The notes beneath the pieces were generated by a model. The model was not told where the DNA came from. It saw nothing but the letters and a program-made list of their open reading frames with translations, and did not search any database. From positions 1-34,471 of the forward strand of contig DXAU01000031.1 of assembly GCA_019116885.1 (NCBI GenBank): 34,471 nucleotides of DNA. The letters run 5' to 3'. This DNA comes from Candidatus Mediterraneibacter pullistercoris (lineage in GTDB: Bacteria > Bacillota > Clostridia > Lachnospirales > Lachnospiraceae). Positions within the stretch are counted from its first letter, which is position 1; the number at the start of each line of letters is the position of its first letter. The translations under genes and the position numbers were made by a program. Below are positions 18,100 to 27,500 of the stretch, piece after piece.

Positions 18100-18128
18100 A
18101 GTATAGCAGAGCCGGCCGAAATGCCGAC
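18100..18128 (-). promoter_or_regulatory. Probable activator-dependent promoter of bceAB
   Basis: TATACT (18100-18105) is a good -10, but the -35 position holds GTCGGC (18123-18128), a poor match. This is typical of promoters that need a response regulator. The operator at 18160 lies upstream in the expected orientation. Confidence 0.55.
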
Positions 18129-18138
18129 ATCGAAACCT

Positions 18139-18175
18139 GTGACATTACGGCCGGCCCATGTGACACTTTTGTCAC
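18139..18175. promoter_or_regulatory. BceR-type operator: palindrome plus half-site
   Basis: A perfect 6-4-6 palindrome, GTGACA-CTTT-TGTCAC, occupies 18160-18175. It agrees with the TNACA-N4-TGTNA pattern of BceR-like response regulators. A further half-site GTGACA begins at 18139, exactly 21 bp away (two helical turns) and nearer the promoter. Together they suggest cooperative binding by the BceR-type regulator encoded at 19457-20146. Confidence 0.65.
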
Positions 18176-18185
18176 CCCAGCTCAC

Positions 18186-18245
18186 GCATACAGACACAGA
18201 CACGGCTTTGTGCTTGCACAAGGGGACGTGTCTGTGTCTGTATGC
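18186..18245. repeat. Long hairpin element with 18-bp perfect arms
   Basis: Arms GCATACAGACACAGACAC (18186-18203) and its exact complement (18228-18245) enclose a loop that itself contains TTGTGC-TT-GCACAA. GGGGACGT (18222-18229) straddles the loop and 3' arm, the same 8-mer as in the arms of the two REP-like palindromes near pflA. No coding function is seen. Confidence 0.75.
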
Positions 18246-18247
18246 AG

Positions 18248-18450
18248 GGAGCGCCGCTCAATGAGCAAAACGGCCGCGTATGCGGCAGTTAGTACCAGCG
18301 GTACGGTTTTGCGAATGGACAGGCGGCGCGGGGGGAGCTGTGCACTTCCTCTGCGCACGGAGCGCCGCTCAATGAGCAAAACGGCCGCGTATGCGGCAGT
18401 TAGTACCAGCGGTACGGTTTTGCGAATGAACAGGCGGCGCGGGGGAGCTG
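18248..18450. repeat. Tandem pair of GC-rich, multi-stem repeat units (111-bp period)
   Basis: Two almost identical units of about 92 bp start at 18248 and 18359. They differ by one G/A and one G in a homopolymer, and the flanking ACTTCCT is also shared. Each unit has nested complementarity. In unit 1, GCGCCGC (18251-18257) pairs with GCGGCGC (18323-18329) and CAAAAC (18266-18271) with GTTTTG (18306-18311). Inside lie two small hairpins, GCCGC/GCGGC (18273-18286) and GTACC/GGTAC (18292-18304). This predicts a branched cruciform-like fold. The pair lies between bceS and the bceAB operator. Open frames exist on both strands but are by-products of the repeat. Confidence 0.85.
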
Positions 18451-18459
18451 GGTACTTCC

Positions 18460-19452
18460 TTACTCTGCCTGAAACGGATAGGACTCCAGATCAACGGTAA
18501 ACCTGCTGCCTTTCCCCGGCTCAGACTGCGCCTCCATCCTGTGCCCCAGTTTGTCCGCAGCGGCTCTGCACAGATACAGCCCTATCCCGGTTGATTTTTT
18601 ATCCAGACGTCCATTATACCCTGTATAGCCTTTCTCAAATATGCGCGGCAGGTCTTCCGGAGAGATGCCGATTCCCGTATCTGTGACAGAGAGCTTCTTT
18701 TTATCGTCCACGGAGATCGTCACTGTTCCGCCTTCCTGCGTGTACTTTACCGCATTGGAGAGAAGCTGCTCAATGATAAAAGAGAGCCACTTTTCATCCG
18801 TCAGGACACGCATGCCTGTTCCATTGTACGCAAGGCGGATCTTCCGCCGGATAAACTGTCCGGCATATTTGCGCACTGCTTTCCGGATGATATCGTCAAG
18901 AGGCTGTTCCTTAAGAACAAGATCCGATGAGCCGTCCCCGAGTCTTATATAGCAGAGCGCCATCTCAGCGTACTGTTCAATGCGGAAGAGTTCGGCCGAC
19001 AGTTCCCGGTTCTCCTGTGTGTCCTCCTGCTGGAGCATGACGCGCATGACTGCAATCGGCGCTTTGATCTGGTGTACCCATACCGCATAATAGTCCTCCA
19101 TATCCCTGCGTGCCCCGTCCCACTCTTCTTTCCTTGCCTTATTCGCCTCTTCTTCTCTGCGTACAAGTTCCTGATAATCATGTTCTGTCAGACTGTCCGG
19201 ACGGGGAAGATACTCTGCACAGGACGCTTCTTTTGGATTCAGACAGGACAGCTCACAATGTTTGCGCCTGAATCTCAGGAAACCGAGCACGAGAAAGAAC
19301 AGACCGAACATCACAGATAAGAGGAGCGGATACCACACCGCCTCTATCTGAATACCGTACAGAGTAAACACTACTGTAAATACCATTGCGCTTATGAGCA
19401 CCCACAGCCATATATATCTGCAGTCATAGAGATATCTGAAAAACTGTTTCAT
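18460..19452 (-). CDS. BceS-type intramembrane-sensing histidine kinase
   Basis: The 330-residue kinase has two closely spaced transmembrane helices (about 14-31 and 40-58) and almost no extracellular loop, the layout of BceS-like kinases that receive their signal from the partner permease. The H-box is VWVHQIKAPIAV with phospho-acceptor His127. The ATPase N-box is LLSNAVKYT, G1 is VTDTGIGIS, and G2 is STGIGLYLCRAAADKLGH. The start at 19452 lies 4 bp after the regulator's stop, with its ribosome site (GAGAGGAG) inside the end of the regulator gene. The repeat pair begins about 10 bp after its stop. Confidence 0.93.
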   Translation of the reverse strand: MKQFFRYLYDCRYIWLWVLISAMVFTVVFTLYGIQIEAVWYPLLLSVMFGLFFLVLGFLRFRRKHCELSCLNPKEASCAEYLPRPDSLTEHDYQELVRREEEANKARKEEWDGARRDMEDYYAVWVHQIKAPIAVMRVMLQQEDTQENRELSAELFRIEQYAEMALCYIRLGDGSSDLVLKEQPLDDIIRKAVRKYAGQFIRRKIRLAYNGTGMRVLTDEKWLSFIIEQLLSNAVKYTQEGGTVTISVDDKKKLSVTDTGIGISPEDLPRIFEKGYTGYNGRLDKKSTGIGLYLCRAAADKLGHRMEAQSEPGKGSRFTVDLESYPFQAE

Positions 19453-19456
19453 GCGG

Positions 19457-20146
19457 TCATCTCCTCTCTGAATCCTGCGTAATGATATATCCTTCGCCTA
19501 CTTTTGTCGTGATAAAATCTGTAAGCCCGGCTTTCTCAAGTTTCTTTCTCAGACGAGCGATATTGACAGTCAGTGTATTCTCTTCAATGTAGTCATCTGT
19601 CTCCCACAGCTTTGTCATAAGCGTATCCCTGCTGACCAGTCGTCCTTTGTTTTCCATGAGCGTCTGCAGGATACGAAATTCATTCTTTGTCAGATCAATC
19701 TTATTTCCCTCGTAGGTAAGCGTCGTATCATACAGATTCAGTATCGCTCCTCTGTGTTCCAGCACCGGTATCTTACCTGCCAGGTCGTAAGTCCTCCTGA
19801 GCACTGCCTGCACTTTTGCCGTGAGCACGCTCAGATCAAACGGTTTTGCCACAAAGTCGTCTCCGCCCATATTGACCGCCATTATGATGTTCATATTATC
19901 GGCTGCAGATGAGATAAATATGATCGGCACATTAGAGATCTTCCGTATCTCGCTGCACCAATGGTAGCCGTTGAAAAACGGCAGTGTGATATCCATCAGG
20001 ACCAGATGCGGATCATACCCTGTAAACGCAGCGAGCACTTTCTGGAAATCCTGCACATACTCTGCCTCGTTCCCCCACATCTTCATCTCTTTTTGTATCG
20101 CCTGCGCCATAGCCAGATCGTCTTCTACGATAAGTATCTTGTACAT
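19457..20146 (-). CDS. BceR-type OmpR/PhoB response regulator
   Basis: From the chosen start (MYKILIVEDDLAMAQAI) the protein is 229 residues. The receiver domain has the acidic pair VEDD, phospho-acceptor Asp52 (LVLMDITLPFFNG), conserved Ser/Thr (FISSA) and Lys (VAKPFDL). The OmpR-type winged helix at the C-terminus includes LTKNEFRILQTLMENKGRLVSRDTLM and NTLTVNIARLRKKL. AAGGAGG precedes the ATG at 20146. It should bind the operator at 18139-18175 and activate bceAB in response to cell-wall-active peptides. It is transcribed with the kinase from 20207. Confidence 0.93.
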   Translation of the reverse strand: MYKILIVEDDLAMAQAIQKEMKMWGNEAEYVQDFQKVLAAFTGYDPHLVLMDITLPFFNGYHWCSEIRKISNVPIIFISSAADNMNIIMAVNMGGDDFVAKPFDLSVLTAKVQAVLRRTYDLAGKIPVLEHRGAILNLYDTTLTYEGNKIDLTKNEFRILQTLMENKGRLVSRDTLMTKLWETDDYIEENTLTVNIARLRKKLEKAGLTDFITTKVGEGYIITQDSERR

Positions 20147-20206
20147 GAGTCCCTCCTTAACAGACAGATCGGTGTACAGCAGCACATAAACCGCCATACA
20201 CCGATC

Positions 20207-20235
20207 AGTATAACAAGATTCTTTTATTTCTACAA
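20207..20235 (-). promoter_or_regulatory. Promoter of the bceRS unit
   Basis: Minus-strand TTGTAG (20230-20235), 17-bp spacer, TATACT (20207-20212). The -35 overlaps the stop codon of the upstream antiterminator gene, so there is no room for a terminator between them. Confidence 0.65.
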
Positions 20236-21063
20236 CGTTTCCGGAGAGATCACCCTCTGGATATGAATCGCCAAAAACCCGATCTCCTCTTTTCTGACCG
20301 GTTTCTTCAGCCCCTCACTCATATATGCGCAGACTTTTTTCGCAACACGTCCCGTCTCAGGATAATTGCTGAAAATAAAGTCGTTAAAGTCAACATTTGT
20401 AACTTCATCATTTCTCGTCCGCGCCGCCATATAATAGAGATGGCTCATAAGCCGTGTGTACGCCAGAGACTCCTCTGACAGCTTCTTCCCGAACTCCTTC
20501 TCGATCATCCGGATGCTCTCGTTTATGACCCTTGTCGTATCCAGAGCCACCGACACCTGCTCATCGGACAGCCCTGCGTGGATATGAAGTGTGAGAAATC
20601 CAACCTCATCGTCAGATATCTCATATCCCATCATCTCCCGGATGATATCGCGTCCACGCATTGCGACTGTGTATTCTTTTGAGAACAGAACCCGGATGTC
20701 CGGAGTGAACGGATTCGGGATCTGCCGGTTTTCTTTGGCTCTTTTCGACGCAAGGGCAATATGGTCCGCCATTGGGAGCAGGATGTCATGGTTCACTTTG
20801 CTGAACACTTTCTCTGCTTCTTCAATGATGCGCCCTGCCGCTTCAATGAATCCCGGCTGTATCCCGTTGACTGCTTTCAGCGCTGACTGCTGTTTCCGTC
20901 TCGTGACAAGAGAATAGACTTTTGCTCCGGACATGCTCTCGATCTGCTGCATCGGTTTTTTCCCGAAACCGATTCCGTTCCCCATCAGGATCTGTTCCTT
21001 TCCTGTCTCATTGTGATATACCAGAATCCCATTATTGTTCAGCACTTTTATGATTCGATACAT
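20230..21063 (-). CDS. glcT: BglG/LicT-family transcription antiterminator, GlcT-like
   Basis: The 277-residue protein has an N-terminal CAT RNA-binding domain (MYRIIKVLNNNGILVYHNE, IGFGKKPMQQIES) and two PRD domains. Candidate regulatory histidines lie in the PRDs (MADHIALA, LTLHIHAGLS, SHLYYMAAR, IGFLAIHIQRV). It should bind the RAT element in the ptsG leader and prevent termination, with activity set by PTS phosphorylation. I assign it as GlcT-like because it lies directly downstream of a glucose-type PTS gene and the leader RAT resembles that of ptsG. GAGAGGGT precedes the ATG at 21063. Confidence 0.85.
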   Translation of the reverse strand: MYRIIKVLNNNGILVYHNETGKEQILMGNGIGFGKKPMQQIESMSGAKVYSLVTRRKQQSALKAVNGIQPGFIEAAGRIIEEAEKVFSKVNHDILLPMADHIALASKRAKENRQIPNPFTPDIRVLFSKEYTVAMRGRDIIREMMGYEISDDEVGFLTLHIHAGLSDEQVSVALDTTRVINESIRMIEKEFGKKLSEESLAYTRLMSHLYYMAARTRNDEVTNVDFNDFIFSNYPETGRVAKKVCAYMSEGLKKPVRKEEIGFLAIHIQRVISPETL

Positions 21064-21104
21064 ACCCTCTCATAACCTTTCCTGCTCCGCAGAGCCGCAG
21101 CGCC

Positions 21105-23336
<2,232 letters not shown>

Positions 23337-23412
23337 TCATTTCTGAATACACTCTGGTGTGTTTTTGCTCTACAGCCGTGCCGCTCAGGTGCGCAGCTTA
23401 GAGCTTAGGCGT

Positions 23413-23485
23413 AAAAAAGGCATAAACCGATCCTTTTATTTTGTGATATAAAAGGATAGTTTATGCCTGAGGTTCAGTAACACAC
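23413..23485 (-). promoter_or_regulatory. RAT antiterminator overlapping an intrinsic terminator in the ptsG leader
   Basis: On the minus strand, GTGTTACTGA followed by TCAGGCATAA (23459-23485) resembles the ribonucleic antiterminator of ptsG-type leaders. Its 3' half is also the 5' arm of a strong terminator (stem 23418-23467, about 20 bp, then TTTTTT at 23413-23418). The two structures are mutually exclusive, the standard GlcT/LicT switch. Confidence 0.85.
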
Positions 23486-23512
23486 TATCTGAAGTATTCA
23501 TTTTACCCGTTT

Positions 23513-23542
23513 AGTATAAACAGATTTAAGTACAATAGTCAA
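23513..23542 (-). promoter_or_regulatory. Promoter of ptsG
   Basis: TTGACT (23537-23542), 18-bp spacer, TATACT (23513-23518) on the minus strand. It starts a leader of about 190 nt that contains the RAT/terminator. Confidence 0.65.
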
Positions 23543-23593
23543 CTCAGCAATATTGCCTAATTTCACTTACGAAAACTGTGCAATTTGACAATA

Positions 23594-24019
23594 TCATTCC
23601 GCCTCTAATATCTTCATGGCAATATCGCCGTTACCGCTGATATCAAATCCGACTTTCCTGTAAAAGCCTGCCATCAATTCGTGATACTGGTCGGGTCCGG
23701 TATACCCAAGGGGCGCCATGTCATAACCTGTCGGCGCAGTAATCAGCGTGATGCCCTTTTTACTGAACTGATCCACAATCTCATTGATGCACACGCTCCC
23801 ATAGCCTTTGCCGCGCAGAGAAAAACTTGTAAGATAAAACTCTATCACTTCTGCTTTGGTCTTCGTCTCGAGGATATATTCCATGTGGAACACCTGATAC
23901 CCGTCTTCAAATACGTCCACCTGCTGGGGACGGTATTGAAATTCCAGGATATGCGCACTCTTGTCCGAGATGGTAACAGCGCGGAAATATTCTTTTCTTA
24001 CGTATACTGGTATTGACAT
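23594..24019 (-). CDS. GNAT-like N-acetyltransferase family protein
   Basis: The 141-residue small protein has an acetyl-CoA-binding-like loop SLRGKGYGSVCINEIVDQF (RGxGxG type) and a late FYRKVGFDI strand typical of GNAT domains. The N-terminal half is a beta-rich region (FQYRPQQVDVFEDGYQVFHMEYI). The substrate is unknown. AAGGTGAGAAA precedes the ATG. It begins 52 bp after the SseB-domain gene on the same strand, so co-transcription is plausible. Confidence 0.65.
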   Translation of the reverse strand: MSIPVYVRKEYFRAVTISDKSAHILEFQYRPQQVDVFEDGYQVFHMEYILETKTKAEVIEFYLTSFSLRGKGYGSVCINEIVDQFSKKGITLITAPTGYDMAPLGYTGPDQYHELMAGFYRKVGFDISGNGDIAMKILEAE

Positions 24020-24071
24020 TTTCTCACCTTGTCTTTCTGCATATCAGTACTGCACAACAGTCATGCAGTCT

Positions 24072-24842
24072 CTACGCGTCAGCGGCAGGTTTCTTCCTTT
24101 TTGCTACCTGAAGCTGTACGTTTACTCCAAGAGGATTGATGACAACTCCTTTGGAATCACCGATCAGGATGTCAGGTATCTTTGCTGCCGGAAGGACCGC
24201 CGTCATCATCTTCTTTCCGCCGGTAAACTTCTGGAGTTCAAGCATATCCGTAAATACCGGCTGATACATATCCCCGTTCTTCTGCCTGAGCACCGGAATC
24301 TGTTTATCCTCCTGCATCGCAATGATAAACGTACCTTTGCTGTAGTGAGCAATCAGTTCCTCCTGAAGTTCTCTCAACTGTTCTGTAGGCTGGGGGCTCT
24401 CCTGGCGCCGCATCTCCTGCATGAAATAGATCGCAGTCAGATGGAGGGCCGGATTTTCGACCAGCGTTTTCCCCTCAGGGAGCTGATCCGGTGTTTTCCT
24501 CACTACCAGATCGGAAAGCTGGATACTGATCTGAGTATCTGTTCCGTGGTTTACAGCAAGGCAGTTTACCCCCATTGTGTACAATCCCGTATAAAACGGC
24601 AGAAGCTGTTTATCATTGAGCTTTGCAACTGCTGTCAGATATTTGTCTTTCATAAGCGCTTCTGCCTTTTCTCTGGCATCTTCACTTCTGTAATACAGAA
24701 AGATCTCATCATCGTATGTCTCTTCGTCACAGACGACAAAAGGCAGCTTCGTGACGCCCGACATAATCACATAGAGTTCTCCCGGATTCCTGAGAGCTGC
24801 CAGGGTCTCCTGTCTTGTCACTGTTGTACTGGTATTGGCCAT
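24072..24842 (-). CDS. SseB-domain protein
   Basis: The 256-residue soluble protein fits the SseB N-terminal domain family. The first half (LAALRNPGELYVIMSGVTKLPFVVCDEETYDDEIFLYY), a central segment (LPFYTGLYTMGVNCLAVNHG) and a second copy-like region (LIAHYSKGTFIIAMQEDKQIPVL then YQPVFTDMLELQKF) are typical of the clostridial version. The role is unknown in these bacteria. The start at 24842 has AAAGGAAC upstream. A basic KRKK tail ends the protein. Confidence 0.8.
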   Translation of the reverse strand: MANTSTTVTRQETLAALRNPGELYVIMSGVTKLPFVVCDEETYDDEIFLYYRSEDAREKAEALMKDKYLTAVAKLNDKQLLPFYTGLYTMGVNCLAVNHGTDTQISIQLSDLVVRKTPDQLPEGKTLVENPALHLTAIYFMQEMRRQESPQPTEQLRELQEELIAHYSKGTFIIAMQEDKQIPVLRQKNGDMYQPVFTDMLELQKFTGGKKMMTAVLPAAKIPDILIGDSKGVVINPLGVNVQLQVAKRKKPAADA

Positions 24843-24908
24843 TTTATATTGTTCCTTTCCCTTTTATGAACCCTGTCATGATGACGTTGTTTTGATATCT
24901 GTTCTGCT

Positions 24909-24938
24909 ATTGTATCATATCTTCCCCAGCAGTTCCAA
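24909..24938 (-). promoter_or_regulatory. Candidate promoter for the SseB-GNAT pair
   Basis: TTGGAA (24933-24938), 18-bp spacer, TACAAT (24909-24914) on the minus strand. It overlaps the 3' end of the kinase gene upstream. Confidence 0.4.
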
Positions 24939-25295
24939 CACATATGGAAGAAAGATGATGCAGCCGATAATAACCGAAGCCGCCGCCGCAATGAGGACAG
25001 CTCCTGCCGCTGTATCTTTTGCAACCTTCGCCAGCGGTTTCTTCTCCTCTGTGACCAGATCCACAACTGCCTCAACGGCAGTGTTCACAAGTTCAAGCGC
25101 CGCCACAAGGGCAAACAGAAGGAGGCAGATACACCACTGTACAGCCGTAATCTGAAACAGCGTTCCTGCCATCGTAACTAAGATGATGGCGGCACAATGT
25201 ATCTTCATGTTCCGTTCGTTCCGTATTCCTGTCAGTATTCCCTGAAATGCATATCCAAAGCTTTTTATGAGCGTATTCCTGTTCTTTTTGTCCAT
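24915..25295 (-). CDS. Diacylglycerol/undecaprenol kinase (DgkA family)
   Basis: The 126-residue membrane enzyme has three predicted helices. Family motifs are SFGYAFQGILTGIRNERNMKIH at the N-terminus, the catalytic ALELVNTAVEAVVDLV (with the ExxNTAxE signature) and AKDTAAGAVLIAA. Gram-positive members mostly phosphorylate undecaprenol to recycle the cell-wall lipid carrier. It lies downstream of the AarF-like gene with a 96-bp gap containing only a small inverted repeat. Confidence 0.9.
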   Translation of the reverse strand: MDKKNRNTLIKSFGYAFQGILTGIRNERNMKIHCAAIILVTMAGTLFQITAVQWCICLLLFALVAALELVNTAVEAVVDLVTEEKKPLAKVAKDTAAGAVLIAAAASVIIGCIIFLPYVLELLGKI

Positions 25296-25365
25296 AGTCT
25301 TATATCATTTCCTTTACTGCCGCATATACGCATGACTGCCTGTCCGCACACAGCACGTATTCTCT

Positions 25366-25382
25366 CTGCCTGTTACAGGCAG
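25366..25382. repeat. Short perfect inverted repeat
   Basis: CTGCCTG-TTA-CAGGCAG between the AarF-like gene and the diacylglycerol kinase gene. There is no T-run on either side, so it is not a standard terminator; it may be an intercistronic stem-loop. Confidence 0.4.
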
Positions 25383-25391
25383 TTCCGGGCC

Positions 25392-26975
25392 TTATTTCTT
25401 CGACAGGAGATGTCTCATGAAGACATACACCATAATGATAAACGCCAGCATGTAGCCAAAGGCGCCAAGCGCAGGAATCCCGAGTATCTTTGGCGTCATG
25501 TCCGTAGTGCAGATTATGCTGGAGCTGATAAGAAGAGCCATCACCCACAGTCCCATGACAATATTCCGGACAAGGCGCCGCAAAAGCTGAGCAAGCTCAT
25601 CGGTTACCTGGAGGTCAAGATTGACTTTCGCCTGGCCTTTCAGATATCCGCTCATCATATCCGACAGCATCGAAGGGATATCAAGCGCTCTGCGCAGAGA
25701 TTTTAAGATACTCCGTCCGCTGCTCCTGAGTTCCTTTTTCAGATCGAGTTTGCGGAAAAATTCTCCTGCCATATGAGCAGCGGCAATTTCCGTCATGTTG
25801 ATGTCAGGCGCTATATCTGCAAGTACGCCTTCCATGTGCGTAAGCCCCCGGGCCAGCATTGTCAGACCATGGGGCATCTTGATCTTATTATTCTTCATCA
25901 CATCCATCAGGTCTGTGATAACCGATGTCACATTAATTTGCCCCATCTCGGTACTTCCGTATTTCAGGAGCAGACCTTCGATATCCTCGTATAATTTCCT
26001 CTGATCCGGTCTCTCCCTGAACTCTCCGAGAGCGAGCACCGCCTGCTGGATCAGACCTACATCATTCAGCGCCACTCCCTGTACCGCTTTTCCTATCATC
26101 TTCCTCTCTTGTTCCGTCAGGCGTCCCATCATGCCCATATCGATCCAGATGATCTTCCCTTCTCTGATCTTCACATTACCCGAGTGGGGATCCGCATGAA
26201 AGAATCCGTCATCCATAACCTGCTTGATATAGTTATCGACCAGTTTACTTCCAATCTCTTCCAGATCATAACCGGCTTCGGTCAACGCTTCTTTATCATC
26301 GATTCTCAGACCATCGATATACTCCATCACAAGTACATTCACAGTGGTAAACTGCTGGTAGAGGATCGGAGTTGCGACAAAATTGACGTCCTTGTTCCTG
26401 CGTGCGAACTCCTCCATATTGGATGCCTCTGTAAGGAAATTCATCTCATCCCTTGTCACTGACCACATCTCATCAAGTACAAGATCAAGGTCTGCCATCT
26501 CCTTGATGCTGACAGGCGGCAGCAGTTTTACCGCCTTATGAAGAAGGGCGATGTCTCTTGCCATCTTCTCATGGATGCCTTTTCTCTGAACTTTTATGAC
26601 GACTTCCTCTCCGCTCTTTAATACCGCCCTGTGTACCTGTGCGATCGAAGCAGAGCCCTGCGGCTTTTCTTCTATTGAAGAGAACACTCTTCTCCAGGAA
26701 CGGCCATAGGACTCCTCTATCACAGACAGCACATCGCCAAACGGCATAGGCGTTACATCCGAACAGAGTTTCATAAGCTCGTCGCAATATCGTTTCGGAA
26801 GAACATCAGAGTGCATGGACATGATCTGTCCAAGTTTGATAAACGTGGGACCCAGATCCTCCAGGATGGCGCGGAGTTTCGCGGGACTGACTCCTCTTGT
26901 GATATTATGTTTCCTCAGTACGGCGGTAATTTCCCGCAGTCTGGAGTTGTATCCGGCCGACTCTATCGCACTCAT
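25392..26975 (-). CDS. AarF/ABC1/UbiB atypical kinase family protein
   Basis: The 527-residue protein has the UbiB-type features. The KxGQ motif lies in PTFIKLGQIMSMHSDVLPKRY (47-50), the Ala-rich nucleotide loop in KPQGSASIAQVHRA, the catalytic loop in DDGFFHADPHSGNV, and the metal-binding IWIDMGMMG. Two C-terminal transmembrane helices anchor it. In other organisms the family supports isoprenoid-lipid or quinone metabolism; its role in a fermenter lacking obvious quinone genes here is unknown. It overlaps the phasin-like gene by 4 bp (ATGA), a pairing common in Firmicutes. Confidence 0.92.
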   Translation of the reverse strand: MSAIESAGYNSRLREITAVLRKHNITRGVSPAKLRAILEDLGPTFIKLGQIMSMHSDVLPKRYCDELMKLCSDVTPMPFGDVLSVIEESYGRSWRRVFSSIEEKPQGSASIAQVHRAVLKSGEEVVIKVQRKGIHEKMARDIALLHKAVKLLPPVSIKEMADLDLVLDEMWSVTRDEMNFLTEASNMEEFARRNKDVNFVATPILYQQFTTVNVLVMEYIDGLRIDDKEALTEAGYDLEEIGSKLVDNYIKQVMDDGFFHADPHSGNVKIREGKIIWIDMGMMGRLTEQERKMIGKAVQGVALNDVGLIQQAVLALGEFRERPDQRKLYEDIEGLLLKYGSTEMGQINVTSVITDLMDVMKNNKIKMPHGLTMLARGLTHMEGVLADIAPDINMTEIAAAHMAGEFFRKLDLKKELRSSGRSILKSLRRALDIPSMLSDMMSGYLKGQAKVNLDLQVTDELAQLLRRLVRNIVMGLWVMALLISSSIICTTDMTPKILGIPALGAFGYMLAFIIMVYVFMRHLLSKK

Positions 26976-27322
26976 TTGTCTTTATTTTCTCCTGCCTCTT
27001 CTTTTTTATCCAGCATATCTTTGAGTGCGGCTGTCTGCTCGGGCGTCATCCGCCTGAGAAATTCCAGGATATCACTGTCCGATACAGCGCTGTCATCCGC
27101 CCCGCTGTCTGCAGTCTTACTGTCTGCTGCCGCTTTTACCTTTTCCCTGATATTATGCTTTAACTCCTCGTTGAGCACTTTCCCCTGCTCTACAGTCAGC
27201 TCGCCTTTCTCGACCATCTCGTCCAGAAGGTCCTTTGACTTCTCCGCGGTAACTGCAACAGCCCCGATACCTGCAAGCATGAGTTTTTTGATATTATCAC
27301 TGAATTTCTCCATATCTGACAC
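26972..27322 (-). CDS. Phasin-like small coiled-coil protein
   Basis: The 116-residue acidic helical protein begins MEKFSDNIKKLMLAGIGAVAVTAEKSKDLLDEMVEKGELTVE in outline. This resembles the polyhydroxyalkanoate-regulator/phasin-type proteins often encoded just before AarF-family kinases. An Ala/Asp/Ser-rich linker and a C-terminal helix (ILEFLRRMTPEQTAALKDML) follow. No enzyme motif is present. It is the first gene of the unit with the AarF-like kinase. AAAGAGGAG precedes the start. Confidence 0.75.
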   Translation of the reverse strand: MSDMEKFSDNIKKLMLAGIGAVAVTAEKSKDLLDEMVEKGELTVEQGKVLNEELKHNIREKVKAAADSKTADSGADDSAVSDSDILEFLRRMTPEQTAALKDMLDKKEEAGENKDK

Positions 27323-27346
27323 TCCTCTTTCCTTCTGTATGTCTTA

Positions 27347-27375
27347 ATTCTACATCGGATGCCAGGTTACGTCCA
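27347..27375 (-). promoter_or_regulatory. Candidate promoter of the phasin-like/AarF unit
   Basis: TGGACG (27370-27375), 17-bp spacer, TAGAAT (27347-27352) on the minus strand, 25 bp before the phasin-like start. Confidence 0.4.
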
Positions 27376-27400
27376 GTAGTATTTTCGGACACAATACAAA

Positions 27401-27452
27401 CAAAATCCCGGGTATCAGCGCCTGAAACTTTGTCTTAACGCTGATACCCGGG
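27401..27452 (-). terminator. Intrinsic terminator after the HtrA-like protease gene
   Basis: A perfect 14-bp stem (CCCGGGTATCAGCG at 27407-27420 with its complement at 27439-27452) is followed on the minus strand by ATTTTGTTTGT. It lies about 50 bp past the protease stop. Confidence 0.75.
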
Positions 27453-27500
27453 GGTATTGTTTGATCGGCCGGGTCTGTATAAGCAGACCTCCCGGAGACT

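Noticed and set aside
18024-18500. Open frames on both strands over the tandem repeats
   Set aside because: The peptides are simply the 111-bp-period repeat translated twice; no ribosome site or codon pattern supports a gene.
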